From positions 1,309,501 to 1,373,500 of the forward strand of contig OX422193.1 of the NCBI GenBank assembly GCA_949130485.1: DNA of 64,000 nucleotides, given 5' to 3'. Both the position numbers and the translations under genes were made by a program. The notes under the pieces are model-generated. The model was given only the letters and a program-made list of their open reading frames with translations. It was not told where the DNA came from and ran no database searches. Each line of letters opens with the position of its first letter. Position 1 is the stretch's first letter. Positions 21,871-32,935 of the stretch are shown piece by piece. The stretch comes from Agelas oroides (Eukaryota; Porifera; Demospongiae; Agelasida; Agelasidae).

Positions 21871-22617
21871 CCCATGCTCGATCGTCGATGGGCGCATGTG
21901 CGCCGAGGCAAATGGATCATCGCGTTCTCAAGTGCGCCAGATGACGTTCCGCTTGCTGAAGCAAATCCGCAAGAATACATATGGCGTAGGTGCTACAATT
22001 GCTACGACTTGAAGTCAGATAACTTGGTAAAGATGCTGGTCAAGCGGTCGCTTTTTGTGGCGTGTTACGAAGCGGGATTTCAGTGGTGTGATGACCGCAT
22101 GACTTTCTACCTTGATGATGAGCCGCGTCGGAGACACGGCTATCAACACGTCGATGGAGTGTACACGCACGTCTCCTTTACCGGCGAACGTACCTGGGGC
22201 AGCGGGGAGCGGACGTCCAAGTTTCGCTATCAGCTCGGGCCGATATTTCGCGTTACCGTCGATGACAAGGGTTCAGTGTCGGTTACGGTGCGATTCTATG
22301 TGCGCGTCACAGACCACGAAGGCCACCCGCTCGATAAAAAGATGATCCCGTCACGCCGCAAACGTGTAACTAGGAATTGGTGGAATCGCCAATGGCTGCA
22401 GCGCACTCTCGGCGTGATGCAGTTTATTGCTGGAAAGGGATCGGATATCAACGGCCGAATCATCATCGGGAGCGGGACACAAATGGTGAGCGTCGATGTT
22501 GCGCCACTATCTTGGGATTGCCCAAGATCCATCGATGTAGAGGCGCTCGATCGCGTCGGGAACTTCCAGGACGAACTTGCGGTAGCCCGCAAGATTGCTG
22601 ACGAGGAAGGCTTCTAA
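21871..22617 (+). CDS. Bacterial-like ORF, 5' end lost in the gap; function unknown
   Basis: An uninterrupted 249-codon frame runs from the gap to TAA at 22615-22617 without introns. Base composition and codon choice (CGC, GTC, ATC, GCG) differ from the AT-richer host exons. The protein is mixed alpha/beta, rich in Arg and Trp (MPSRRKR-like IPSRRKRVTRNWWNRQWLQR, then LGVMQFIAGKGSDINGRIII), and ends NFQDELAVARKIADEEGF. I do not recognise the family. The host repeat resumes within a few bases of the stop: CTAAGCTGTGGTCTTGTC corresponds to CTAAACTGTGGTCTTGTC upstream of NLR unit C. It could be a symbiont contig joined by error, or transferred DNA. Confidence 0.55.
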   Translation, partial: PMLDRRWAHVRRGKWIIAFSSAPDDVPLAEANPQEYIWRRCYNCYDLKSDNLVKMLVKRSLFVACYEAGFQWCDDRMTFYLDDEPRRRHGYQHVDGVYTHVSFTGERTWGSGERTSKFRYQLGPIFRVTVDDKGSVSVTVRFYVRVTDHEGHPLDKKMIPSRRKRVTRNWWNRQWLQRTLGVMQFIAGKGSDINGRIIIGSGTQMVSVDVAPLSWDCPRSIDVEALDRVGNFQDELAVARKIADEEGF

Positions 22618-22631
22618 GCTGTGGTCTTGTC

Positions 22632-22762
22632 TAGCCTCGTTCCCAGGTTCTGCCCAACTTTCCGTCGCATGCAGCCTCAGGTTTTGTCCAGCTTTCTGTA
22701 CTTGCAGTACGAAAAAGTGAGATTTTTTGTTCGTGCGTAGGAAGAACCTGGGAATGAGGCTA
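22632..22762. mobile_element. MITE, CCTCGTTCCCAGGC family, shared by all three NLR units
   Basis: TAGCCTCGTTCCCAGG...CCTGGGAATGAGGCTA. It sits at the same place upstream of the NACHT exon as the copies at 34087-34182 and 56653-56749, so it predates the duplication. Confidence 0.82.
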
Positions 22763-23171
22763 TAGGTCTTGTCAGTGAACCAATAGCTTAATGACCTATG
22801 ATCCCATGTTCTTGGAGTTGGCCGTGGCCGTTAAGTTGGTCTATCATGAGCAAAATGACAAAAATGATCAGTTAATTTGTACTCATACACATGCTCAAGA
22901 AAACATTTTGTTGCCAGTTGTCATGCTAAACTGAGTGGAAAGTACAAAACCACACCCCATTACTCCAGACTTCCTCCTTCCTCACAAGTTCGATAATCAG
23001 ACATGCACTGCTCAAATTTTATTGCAATGTTTTGATGATGCTGTGATCACCTTCATCAGGCAAGAATCATCGAAACATCTTGAGTGAACATCGAACCAGT
23101 GAGATTATGAACCATGCTACCATGACCCTCAAGTCATACATAACAAATTCCTCCTCTCTCTTCCCACACAG

Positions 23172-25833
23172 GAGGACTCTTGAGCGCAACCTCAGGTGTA
23201 CATGGAGGAGGTGTGTCAGTTAAATCAAGAGATGGTGGTGAGGAACTAAGTACCCCAGCAACGAAGCGTAAATGTGTGCGTGAGGAAAACAGTATGTCTC
23301 TTGTTCCTGATACCCCTCTTGAAAAGTATGCAGATTTTCTTCGAGCATACTACACAGAACATGAGCTAACTTCCGCAAAGTGGCCACATTTAGATGCCAG
23401 AAAGTATGTGAAGCTAGCCGTGATCAGTAATGAGTATGCTAACAGGGAAGATCTGGTAAAATTCAGACAACAAACAATTCATGGTTCCATTGATGATATT
23501 TTAGAGTGGAAAGCTCCTATTAAAATGAAGAATATACTCAAACCAAACTATGTGTATGACGATAAGAACAACAAACAAGCAAAATACCGGGTAACCCAAC
23601 TTTTAATTGAAGGTGCCCCAGGCATCGGCAAATCTACATTTGCATGGGAGGTGTGTCAGAAGTGGGGCCAGCACCAGCTTTTTAAAAAGTATTCCCTAGT
23701 TGTCCTGTTCAAATTTCGAGATAAGAGAGTGCAGGAAGCCAAGAGTGTTTCTGAATTGTTTTACCATCCCAATTCCAACTTGCAGCCTAAAATTGTTGAT
23801 GAAATTACCACAACTGGTGGCCATGGGATTGTACTAATTCTTGAGGGATTTGATGAGGCTCCTGCCTCAAAACGAACAATGGATTCTATTTTTGTTAGGT
23901 TGTTTATTGGCCAAGAACTTCCCAAGGCCACTGTGATCTTGACCACCAGACCCAGTGCTAGTGGAGAGCTTCGTGAACGTTGTAAAGGTAATCATTCCCG
24001 CAGAATTGAGATAGTAGGCTTTGGTAAGAAGGAGATAGATGAGTACATTCAATGTGCTTTCTCAGATGAGCCGTCACAATCAGATTTCAAGGAGTACCTC
24101 TCCCTCTATCCTCACATCCACAGCATGATGTATGTACCACTCAACTCAGCTATAGTAACTCATGTTTATGAGTCTTGTAAGTCAAGTGGTGCAGTTGTTC
24201 CCAAAACCATGACCCAGCTTTACTCATCCCTGATTAGAACCCTACTGCTCCGCTATTTGAAAGATAAAGAGGAGTACAAGGATACATGTACAAATATCAA
24301 CAGTTTCAAAGATCTTCCTCAACCCACGTATGATCAGTTTTGTGAGATTTGTAAAATAGCATACACAGGAATCATGAGTGCTAAGACTCAGCTTATCTTC
24401 CAAGACCTTCCCAGTGACTTTGACCCCCTGGGATTGATGCAGAGCTGTCCAGAGCTATATGTGGACAGGGGGGCTTCTGTTTCGTATAACTTTCTTCACT
24501 TAACGGTCCAAGAGTATTTAGCAGCCTACCACATTTCTCAGCAGAGCATAGATAAGCAGGTAGCATTTATGAGAAAGCAAATTAAAGGTAAGAAGTTGGA
24601 AGTAGTGGTGAGATTTCTAGCAGGCCTCAGTGACTTAGGAAGAGACTTGTGGGATGTTGTGAGAGGATTTGCAAGTAAGGACAAACCACGTGGTTCATGG
24701 TTAGAGGAAGAAACAAACTTTATCAATCTCAAAATCCTTCACTGGCTCTTTGAGTCTCAAGATCCTGCAGCAATCACTAGTGTCCTTGGTTCAGAATGTG
24801 TGTGCTTTAGTCTTCAATGTCGTTTAACTGTTATGGTGCACTGCCATTTGATTGGTACGTTCTGGGATATTGCATTACCCACAGCAGTTGTGACTGGAAG
24901 CTTGAGTTGAAGGACTGTAAGCTGGAATCAGTTGAACTATTTCTGAGAGCATTAAGCCTCCAGCAGGACCAGTGTCAGTTGCCGTCAACAGGGAAGATCA
25001 AGGGGGTGTGGTTTCAGGTGCCAGACCCAGCTGCTGTCCGTTTGTTAGTGGAAAACATGCCACAAATGTTTGTGTTTCGCAACCTGACACATCTTAGTTT
25101 GAGGGGTAATAACCTTACATCAGAAACCTGCAACCTCTTGTCCAAACATACTGAACATCTTGAGTACCTGGACATTAGTATCAACCGCACCATTGGCAGA
25201 GGAGGTGCAGTGAATCTCATCACATCTCTCACTAAGTTTAGTACCATCAGAGAACTGAACTTGTGGCACACTGATATTGGTTTTGAGGACTGCAAGGCCT
25301 TGAGTGAGTTGCTGGCTAGCTCCAAGTGCATAGAAGTGCTTAATATCAGTGGTAATAAGTTATCGCCTGATAGCATTCAGTTGATTGTTGGCAATACTTC
25401 CTTTGAGAAACTGCAAATGTACAACATTAAGTTCAGTTCAGAGAATGTACTCCACCTTGCATCAGTATTGAGAGTGAACACCAGGTTTAAGGAGTTGGAC
25501 ATTGAGTATTGCAATATTCAGAGTAGTGATTCTGTCCACCTAGCAAAGGCACTAGAAGCAAACAGCACTACCCAACTACAAACACTGGAGTTGGGGCGTA
25601 ATCCAATTGGATCAGAAGGTGCAGTTGCTTTTGCTAGTATGCTTAAGAAGAATCAGAGTCTAAAGACACTAGACCTCCATGATGACAGTGTTGGTGTTGA
25701 GGGTGCCTTAGAACTGATTGAGAGTCTGAAACACAATACAACACTGGAGAAACTTGTGCTTTCAAAGAAATGCAAACCACCCTCATTTTCTACACTAGAC
25801 AAGACACTGCAAGATCGTGTCACATTTTCTTAG
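23172..25833 (+). pseudogene. NLR unit A: NACHT-LRR exon with a frameshift
   Basis: The exon begins after CCCACACAG in the same phase as units B and C. The first frame runs to a stop at 24910, and the LRR half is in another frame ending at 25833. Against the paralogues, a 17-base insertion at about 24809-24826 (between CTTTA and ACTGTTATGG) shifts the frame. The NACHT core looks intact: P-loop GAPGIGKST (23612-23638), Walker B ILEGFDEAP and TTRPSAS. The LRR part has ribonuclease-inhibitor-like repeats. Unit A lacks the roughly 220-residue His/Pro/Gln-rich insertion of B and C. No N-terminal Death-fold exon is visible, since upstream lies the bacterial-like ORF and gap. It may yield a truncated NACHT-only protein rather than nothing. 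Confidence 0.82.
24809..24826 (+). other. 17-bp insertion that breaks unit A
   Basis: Unit C reads TGTGTGCTTCAACTGTTATTG; unit A reads TGTGTGCTTTA, then GTCTTCAATGTCGTTTA, then ACTGTTATGG. The short repeat TTTA bounds the extra bases. Both flanks align with B and C in consecutive frames. Confidence 0.8.
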
Positions 25834-25999
25834 TTATTATTTCCTTAAGTTGACTCACTTACTTCACAGCACATTATCACCACAAGAACATTCTCCCGTT
25901 GGTTTCCATGACGACAACAGTAGCTGAACATTTCTTTATGACCCCCAACTTAACCCACGATGAGATTGTTGCGACAGTCATGTAAGTTGCCTTTGCAAT

Positions 26000-26262
26000 T
26001 TATGCAAGACACTGTACCTCCATGATGACAGTGTTGGTGTTGAGGGTGCCTTAGAACTCACAATACAACATTGGAGAAACTCAAGCTTTCAGAGCAATGT
26101 GAACCATCTCATTTTCCACACTAGACAAAACACTGCAAGATCGTGTCACATTTTGGTAACTATTCCTTAGCCCAAGTTGACTTACTTCTTAGCACATCAC
26201 CACACAAACACAAGGGAGAACTCTCTCCAGTTGGTTTCCATAGCAACAGTAGGAGCTGCACA
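26000..26262 (+). pseudogene. Orphan duplicate of the NLR 3' end (unit A)
   Basis: CTCCATGATGACAGTGTTGG ... CACTAGACAAAACACTGCAAGATCGTGTCACATTTTGG repeats the last LRR codons and stop of the preceding exon, with an internal deletion, followed by a second copy of the CACAAGGGAGAACTCTCTCC downstream block. Confidence 0.75.
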
Positions 26263-27351
26263 TCAAAACGTCTCTTAATGACCCAATGAGATTGTTGTGA
26301 TGGTCATGTGATTTACCTTTGGTGTGTTATTTGGGGAGTATGAGCAAGCTCCACACTGACGAGAAGTGTATGTTTGTAAGTTGATATTACATCTAATTCA
26401 TTTATGATAATCTCCAGCAGCATGATAAGTCTTAAATCACCCAAATACTGTGTATGTGCTTCTTCTCTTTTGTACAGTGTAGTGAGTATCCACCGCACTA
26501 CATGTGTGATGATTACTCATCACACAATTAAATCACTCGCTACATATGCAAATGTGTTACATGTCATGTAGCTTGCATGTGATCTTGGGCATGTGTCACT
26601 CTGTTGAGGTGATGAGTCATACACATTGTTTCCAGCAGTTTGAAGTTGAACTCTGAGGTCTGCTACTAGCTGCTTCTCCTTCCCTCTCCTCCCCAGATGA
26701 ACCTTGTCAATGTGCTGGCAAAGGAGGATTTGCGCTGAGTAGTGGACAGCTACAGAACTAGTGACAAGAACAGTGACAGCAAGTGTGTGAGTACATGTGT
26801 GTGTATATTGTGTGTGTGTATGTTGCGTGTGTGTATGTTGCATGTGTGTGTGTGCATGTGTGTGTGCAAGTGTATGTGAGAATTTGTGTGTATGTACATT
26901 ATGCCATTCATTTCAAATTTTCTTGTGTCTACACAGTTGTGGCATAGCTGATATTGTGGAGTCTCTTCCCTCTCTTCCCCAGATGAACCTCATCCATGCT
27001 GTGGGTGGTGCATATCATATGTGTAGTTTGTGCAGAGTAGTGCACTACTACACTCTGTGATGAAATATTTGTGAGTATGTGTGTGTATATAGTGTAAATG
27101 CATGTGTATGGTGTGTTTACGAATTTGCGTCTCAATGTGTGTGCACACGTTTTGTTTGAGGATCTTCATCATCGTGTGCATGTATTTTTGTGTTAATTAG
27201 TATGAATAACGTGTGTGTGTATAGCATTTGAGTGTGCGCATGTCTGTGATACATGTACATGTATGTGTTTATGTTGCATGTACATATCACACGCATTCCA
27301 ATTAATGCACTTGCTTTGAAGTGTGTACACAGACACACAGACACACAGCTG

Positions 27352-27446
27352 TTCAGACATTGCTGCTAGCTATCCAGATTCCACAGACCTATGGAGCTGA
27401 CTTTAGTACATGGAGCCACACCCATGCACAAAGCAGCTACCAGTGG
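27352..27446 (+). pseudogene. Ankyrin-like exon remnant, unit A
   Basis: It corresponds to the intact exon at 61912-62037 but has small deletions (ATCCAGATTCCACAGACCTATG...CATGCACAAAGCAGCTACCAGTGG then GTATGT). The TPMHKAAxSG ankyrin signature is readable. Confidence 0.55.
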
Positions 27447-27499
27447 GTATGTAGGTCCATCTGTCCATCTCTGTACGTTTGACTTGTGGATTTTAGTTT

Positions 27500-27676
27500 G
27501 TGATAGAGCCATCCCGGGACAATCTTAGAACAATCCCATGATGTTATTCTCACCAATGTGATAGAGTCATCCCGGGACAATCTTAGAACAATCCCATGAT
27601 GTTATTCTCACCAATGTGATAGAGCCATCCCGGGACAATCTTAGAACAATCTCATGATGTTATTCTCACCAATGTG
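27500..27676. repeat. 58-bp minisatellite between ankyrin exons, unit A (3 copies)
   Basis: Units GTGATAGAGCCATCCCGGGA CAATCTTAGAACAATCCCAT GATGTTATTCTCACCAAT. The same unit occurs about 17 times in unit B and about 19 times in unit C. Confidence 0.93.
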
Positions 27677-27872
27677 TGTATGCATGTGGGAGTTGGGGGG
27701 AGTGGAGTGAGTGTAAATTTGAGAAACAGAATTGTTTAGAAGACAGCTGCCATTCATTGACACTCTCCCTGCTTATAGGCCTTGACATGACATGTCCTGG
27801 TATTCTCCCTCCACCCCACAATTGAAGAGAGTGCTATAAAGTGTTCCATGACAACCCTCTGATTCCTCCCAG

Positions 27873-28013
27873 AGAGATCCTAGAAATCCCTGACTCTCAG
27901 CTTCCAGTTCTTCTTGTGCATGCAGTGCAAGCCAACAACCTCAAGACTTGTCATACTCTCATCCAGGGAGGAGCTGTGTCGACTCATGCATACTTGTATT
28001 CTTGACAATGAAG
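27873..28013 (+). pseudogene. Second ankyrin-like exon, unit A
   Basis: Acceptor CCTCCCAG, donor GTAGTG. The phase that continues from the first ankyrin exon reads EILEIPDSQLPVLLVHAVQA then NNLKTCHTLIQGGAVSTHA and stops at TGA just before the donor. The LL.HAVQANNLKTCHTLIQGGA stretch is a typical ankyrin helix pair. It may be a true C-terminus or a decayed exon. Confidence 0.5.
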
Positions 28014-28259
28014 GTAGTGAGTGTTTAGTTGCTCCTCAACTTCCTCTAGCACTTTGTGGTTACCAGCCAGGCCATACAGAATGTTCCTGTGTCAACTTTA
28101 CTGGTGTCCAAAAACACATGGTGCATACAGCCATTAGTGTTGTGAGCTCACGTGGTTATGTTGTGTGTGTATACATGCACACAGACACACAGCTGTACTA
28201 TATTATATCCAGTAGTGATGTCTAATATTGGTACCAATCTGTATGGTGGAAATACTCCT

Positions 28260-28440
28260 TTCCCTCCCCCTGCTCCTCTGCCTTCTCTCCTCCCTTTTTT
28301 CCCTTCCTCTCCTCTCCTCTCCTCCCTTTCCCTCCTCTCCCACCTCTCCCTCCTCTCCCTCCTCTCCCTCCTCCCCCTCCTCCCCCTCCTCCCCCTCCTC
28401 TCCCTCCTTTCCCTCCTCTCCTTCCTCTCCCTCTCCCCCA
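28260..28440. repeat. CTCCCTCCT-rich low-complexity tract
   Basis: Polypyrimidine run with CCTCTCCCT and CCTCCCCCT repeats; no coding support. Confidence 0.85.
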
Positions 28441-28604
28441 TCCCCACACTACTCATACCTTTGTCTGAACAGCACCACACACACAAACAGAACTCCTGGA
28501 GTTCTTCAGTTCCCCCAATTCTCCATACTTCTTTCTGCTCTCATCATAGAGTGGTGGTCTGGTTCCCAATCTCCGGTCTCCCGACACTGCCATTATCACC
28601 AGGT

Positions 28605-29300
28605 AGGGAGGCAGGAGGGACGATAATTTACTTTTGTGTTGTGTGTGTGTGCGTGCGTGTGTGGGAGGCAGGAGGGACGATAATTTACTTTTATGTTGTG
28701 TGTGTGTGCGTGCGTGTGTGGGAGGCAGGAGGGACGATAATTTACTTTTATGTTGTGTGTGTGTGCGTGCGTGTGTGGGAGGCAGGAGGGACGATAATTT
28801 ACTTTTATGTTGTGTGTGTGTGCGTGCGTGTGTGGGAGGCAGGAGGGACGATAATTTACTTTTATGTTGTGTGTGTGTGCGTGCGTGTGTGGGAGGCAGG
28901 AGGGACGATAATTTACTTTTATGTTGTGTGTGTGCGTGCATGTGTGGGAGGCAGGAGGGACGATAATTTACTTTTATGTTGTGTGTGTGTGCGTGTGTAC
29001 ATATGTGTGTACATGTGTGTGCGTGTGTGTGTGTGTGTGTGTACATATGTGTGTGCGTGCATGTGTGGGAGGCAGGAGGGACGATAATTTACTTTTATGT
29101 TGTGTGTGTGTGTGTGTGTGTGGGAGGCAGGAGGGACGATAATTTACTTTTATGTTGTGTGTGTGTGCGTGTGTGTGTGTACATATGTGTGTGCGTGCGT
29201 GTGTGTGTACATGTGTGTGCGTGTGTGTGTGCGTGTGTGTGTGTGTGCGTGTGTGTGTGTGCGTGTGTGTGCGTGCGTGTGTGTGTGTGTGCGTGTGTGC
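28605..29300. repeat. 58-bp minisatellite plus GT-rich satellite
   Basis: Eight copies of GGGAGGCAGGAGGGACGATA ATTTACTTTTATG followed by (GT)n with GC variants; after 29160 only GTGTGCGTGTGT remains. Confidence 0.93.
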
Positions 29301-29437
29301 AAGTGTGGCAAAAGAATTCAAGGTAGTGCAGGTCTCTCAAGTGGTGATTTCCTTTTACCTTCCCCATTTACTTTCTCCTCTTCATATTCTCCTCGACCTC
29401 TGCTTCCTGCTCTTCACTTCCTCCCTCCCTCCTTAAG

Positions 29438-29593
29438 AGCAAAATCCTAAAGCATAATTACCACAGGCTGGCTGACATGGAAGATGACATGATGCTCCTC
29501 TATCAGAACACATGCACCTACAGCCAAAAAGTTCCCAGACATTAAGAAGCCTGTGTCTTCCCTCTCTGACTTCCCCACCTCCAAAGTTACTGG
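29438..29593 (+). pseudogene. SMARCA4/BRG1-like bromodomain exon, decayed copy 1
   Basis: Reads SKILKHNYHRLADMEDDMML LYQNTCTYSQK and then a stop. BRG1 has [32 protein letters not shown] here. The acetyl-lysine-binding Asn of the FN pair is replaced by Ser (TYS). It lies upstream of remnants that should precede it, so the order is scrambled. Confidence 0.65.
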
Positions 29594-29741
29594 GTAAGTG
29601 TGTCACACGTAGTAGGAGGTTCACGTGAGTGGGTGAGTCTGGTGGATAGGTTACGGGATACCGGGCGTAAAATTTGCCCTCCCATCCCTGCATAGAAGTT
29701 TATGCTAGCAAAACACAACCCACTTCTTGTGTGTCCTACAG

Positions 29742-30060
29742 AACATCCAAGCTCAGGACAGGGCCTACTGCATTGGTCAGACAAAGGGGGTCTGATATTG
29801 TGCACTGTGCACTATGAACAGTGTGGAAGATCCTAGCCACAGCAGGGTACAAGCTGAACGTAGACGAGAAGGTGAGGCAGGGATGTTCAACCATAAGTCA
29901 ACAGACAGTGAGCAGAAAGCTTTCCTTGAGGCCATACTAGAGGGGGAGGTAATGACGATAAAGAGTAGGGGGAGTCCCTGATGATGAGCAGCTTAACGAT
30001 ATGATTGCCAGGAATGAGGAAGAACTAAAGATATTTATCTGTAACATCTCTAGTAAGGAC
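29742..30060 (+). pseudogene. SMARCA4/BRG1-like helicase end and SnAC region, frameshifted
   Basis: After acceptor CCTACAG the reading is NIQAQDRAYCIGQTKGV, stop, then CTMNSV, KILATAGYKLNVDEKVRQ, a frameshift, MFNHKST..EQKAFLEAILE, another shift, and VPDDEQLNDMIARNEEELKI. These correspond in order to LQAQDRAHRIGQ, LCTVNSVEEKIL, YKLNVDQKV, GMFDQKS, AFLQAILE and VPDDETVNQMIARHEEEF of SMARCA4 (Snf2 helicase motif VI end and SnAC). One stop and at least two frameshifts make this a pseudogene fragment. Confidence 0.8.
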
Positions 30061-30074
30061 CTTAATAGAGATGT

Positions 30075-30290
30075 TACAGTGAAGGATGTCATAGCGTTGT
30101 GATGGGGTGGGGCTTGTGACAGTGCATGATATAGTGTTGTAATGGGGCGGGGCTTGTGACAGTGCATGATATAGTGTTGTAATGGGGCGGGGCTTGTGAC
30201 AGTGCATGATATAGTGTTGTAATGGGGAGGGGCTTGTGACAGTGCATGATATAGTGTTGTAATAGGGTGAGGCTTGCATGATATGGTCGT
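30075..30290. repeat. 40-bp minisatellite inside the SMARCA4-like remnant
   Basis: About five units of GTGTTGTAATGGGGCGGGGC TTGTGACAGTGCATGATATA between two SMARCA4-like exons. Confidence 0.93.
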
Positions 30291-30389
30291 GTGTGGGGCG
30301 GAGCTTATTGGTGTGATAAATGTAATGGGTGGAGGATATTGCAGTTACATGTATGACAATGTGTAAATGAACGGACTTTCTCACAGCAG

Positions 30390-30494
30390 ATTAACATGGA
30401 GTGTGCAAGTCGGGAAACGCTGGACCCAAGACCCATTTCTCAACTGCTCTCTGAGGAGGAACTACCCTCATGGACGCTGAAGAATGTGAATGAG
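30390..30494 (+). pseudogene. SMARCA4/BRG1-like exon (ELPSW region)
   Basis: Open exon reading RPISQLLSEEELPSWTLKNV NE, matching [20 protein letters not shown] of SMARCA4, followed by a GTGTGTGT microsatellite where the donor should be. It is in the right order after the SnAC remnant. Confidence 0.72.
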
Positions 30495-30516
30495 GTGTGT
30501 GTGTGTGTGTGTGCAT

Positions 30517-30598
<82 letters not shown>

Positions 30599-30604
30599 AT
30601 GTCA
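30495..30604. repeat. GT microsatellite
   Basis: (GT)n with few GC interruptions starting at the exon border. Confidence 0.9.
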
Positions 30605-30715
30605 GTAGTGCAGGTCTCTCTGGTGGTGATTCCTTTGTGCTTTCCAGTTTACTCTTCATTTCCTAACCCCCTCACTCCTCTCTCTTTACATGCACTTCCT
30701 CCCTCCCTCCTTAAG

Positions 30716-30862
30716 AGCAAGATCTGGAAACGTAATGACCACAGTCTGGCTGACAAGGAAGACAACCTCTGTCAGAACACATGCACCTACAGCCAGAAGG
30801 GTTCCCAGGCACTGAGAAGCACGTGTCTTCCCTCTCTGATTTTCCAGCTCCAAAATTGCTGG
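30716..30862 (+). pseudogene. SMARCA4/BRG1-like bromodomain exon, decayed copy 2
   Basis: Open frame SKIWKRNDHSLADKEDNLCQ NTCTYSQKGSQ with GTAAGT donor. It is homologous to copies at 29438 and 45355 and to [28 protein letters not shown] of BRG1. Residues of the D-V-M-L helix are deleted and the binding Asn is Ser. Confidence 0.65.
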
Positions 30863-31525
30863 GTAAGTGCATCACACATAGTAGTAGGTTCATGTGAGTG
30901 AGTGAGTGAGTCTGGTGGGTTCATCCTTCAGCTCTTTGAGTTCTGTTAACTGCTGAAAACACCTCAGTCGGAGCATTGTACTAGATATGATCTTTAGATT
31001 ATGATTTAATATAGCTCCACCCAGGCCACCTGCCCACATGCACCCCTGGTTTCATATTTGTCATGACACACTGACCATGCATGTAGCATGTTTGAATTGT
31101 GATTTCATGTAGCTCCACCTACACCTCATTTTGGTTTCCTTCCAGACAAATGTCTCCGCTCACAACTGCTCAACTCTCTGCAGTCTCTCAGTCCATGACC
31201 CAGATACCCCTGTCTCCCCTTCAGCCACACAGGAAGACTTCCACAGGGGGGCACACTGCAGTCTCTCAGACTACAACCCAGCTACCACTGTCTCAGCAGT
31301 CTCTCTCAGGGCACACTGCAGAACGAGGGGAATGATGATTCGAAAGACAAAATGGTGTGTAGGTTGGCCCATGAGGACTGCAATATGTGTAGAGTAGATG
31401 TGTACCACCTCCCTCCATCCTTCCGTTCTCTCTCTGCTTTATTTTTCCTCTTTCCATCTCCCTCCTTCCTCTCTCCCTTTCTCCTTCCAGCTCCTGTTTT
31501 TCCTTTCTTCTTTTCTGGCAGCAAT

Positions 31526-31774
31526 CAGTCTCTTTCCCAGACCCTCTCACGTTCGAGAAAGAGGTTCTGGTGTTCTGAGCAACTTTTCTTGCCACATGGG
31601 GTAGGGTCATTCTCCAATTTGAGAGTGTGTACTCTGTCAGAAAGCTTGAGTGCCGGATGTAAAATACAATTATTTTAATTTTTATGCAGTAGACCCCGGC
31701 CCATGTGACAAGGAGTGTCGCTCAGAACACCAGATCCTCCTTCCACTTTTCAGGAGGATCTGGGGACGAGACTA
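31526..31774. mobile_element. 249-bp MITE, related TAGTCTCGTCCCCAG ends, ~9-bp TSD
   Basis: Inverted arms pair about 75 bases (TCTGGTGTTCTGAGC against GCTCAGAACACCAGA). Flanks GGCAGCAAT and GGTAGCAAT differ at one base. Confidence 0.75.
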
Positions 31775-32384
31775 GGTAGCAATAGACAATATCGTTGTTG
31801 CCAAGTGTATTGTCAATAACTCCTCCCTCCTTCCAATATTTTGTTGTCTACACGTAGTATAGTTGTATAACTCCTCCCTCCTTCCAATATTTTGGTGTTG
31901 GAAATGTATTATAATGTTAGTTACCTGATTGAAGCTGGTAAAATAGGTCAAACAATTTTTGCCACTTGAATAGCCTGACCAGTGGCCCTGACACTCACAC
32001 ACACGCACACACACACACACACACGTCACACACAATCACATACCATGTCCCACATCTTCCAATAACCTACAGTTGAACAAAGAAGCTGTCAAAGAGAAAG
32101 AAGAAGAGGAGGTTCTCATTTGGAGGGACCACTATACAGCAGCTGTGTTGCAGTGTGGACACCAGTAACAGTGCTATCCCTGGTGCTTCAAAGAGTGCTG
32201 CTAGCCTGACTATTTTAGCCTTCATGTTTCTCTGTTCATTTTTGCCATCTAATGCCTTTTTCATGTGCTTTTGCAACAAGCTACAGCATGTTGCTAGCAG
32301 TGTCTTGGCTTCCAGGTGGGTGGGGCTGCTTCAATCATGTGACACTTTAAATTATTTGCTGAACAGACAAATTTTGATTATCGA

Positions 32385-32431
32385 ATCGAGGCCGGAAGTG
32401 CGCGCCCATGTTAGACCTACCTAGTGGATCC
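32385..32431 (+). promoter_or_regulatory. Candidate promoter of NLR unit B (ETS-like site)
   Basis: GGCCGGAAGTGCGCGCC is a GC-rich ETS-type core (CCGGAAGT) in otherwise AT-rich DNA, some 40 bases before a short candidate first exon and 240 before the unit B start codon. Inferred from motif and position only. Confidence 0.35.
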
Positions 32432-32488
32432 ATGGAGCCAGTACCTTTGTACAAGAACAGGAGGAGAAGAAAACTCTGGCCTGAAGTG
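32432..32488 (+). CDS. Possible short first exon upstream of NLR unit B
   Basis: ATG at 32432 opens 19 codons, MEPVPLYKNRRRRKLWPEV, to a GTAAGG donor in phase 0. A diverged copy of the surrounding text occurs near 47440-47510. Whether it belongs to unit B or another transcript is unclear. Confidence 0.25.
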
Positions 32489-32631
32489 GTAAGGCGTTTT
32501 TCTTTATTTTGGTAATAACCTCAAGCATCAATGTTCACTGTAAGTTGTACTTCTGATCTCATCACTCAGGATCAACAGATAGAATGCAACCTCTGAGTGT
32601 TAGAGGATACGTGTTCATTCCTTCATGAATC

Positions 32632-32935
32632 ATGGCGACTAACTCACAACATCAAGAGACTCCAGAATGCAGTACCTTCAGAGAGCACTATAGTAGCCTG
32701 TATCATGCCATCCAGGACCCTCTCTCCCTGGCAGCACGGCTGTATTCACAAGGCATTATTGCTCCTGCAGTGAAGGAGCAAATGAGCGTGTTGGGTGTTT
32801 CCAGATTGGAGAAGAACAATGTGTTATTGAGTGCTGTTGAGATGCAGATACAAACTGATGCGAGTGTTCTTCATATGTTTTTGGCGACTTTGAATGAAGA
32901 CCCTTCAATGGCGTCACTGGTGGAAAGTATGCAAA
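32632..32935 (+). CDS. Unit B exon 1: CARD-like domain
   Basis: MATNSQHQETPECSTFREHY then SSLYHAIQDPLSLAARLYSQ and so on to ASLVESMQ, ending at GTAAGT in phase 1. Six amphipathic helices are suggested (LLSAVEMQIQTDASVLHMFL is the most regular), in the style of CARDs. The subfamily within the Death-fold superfamily is not certain. Confidence 0.72.

Noticed and set aside
28605..29330. Cys/Val and Thr/His ORFs over the GT-rich region
   Set aside because: Simple-repeat translation (GTGTGC); no conserved domain.
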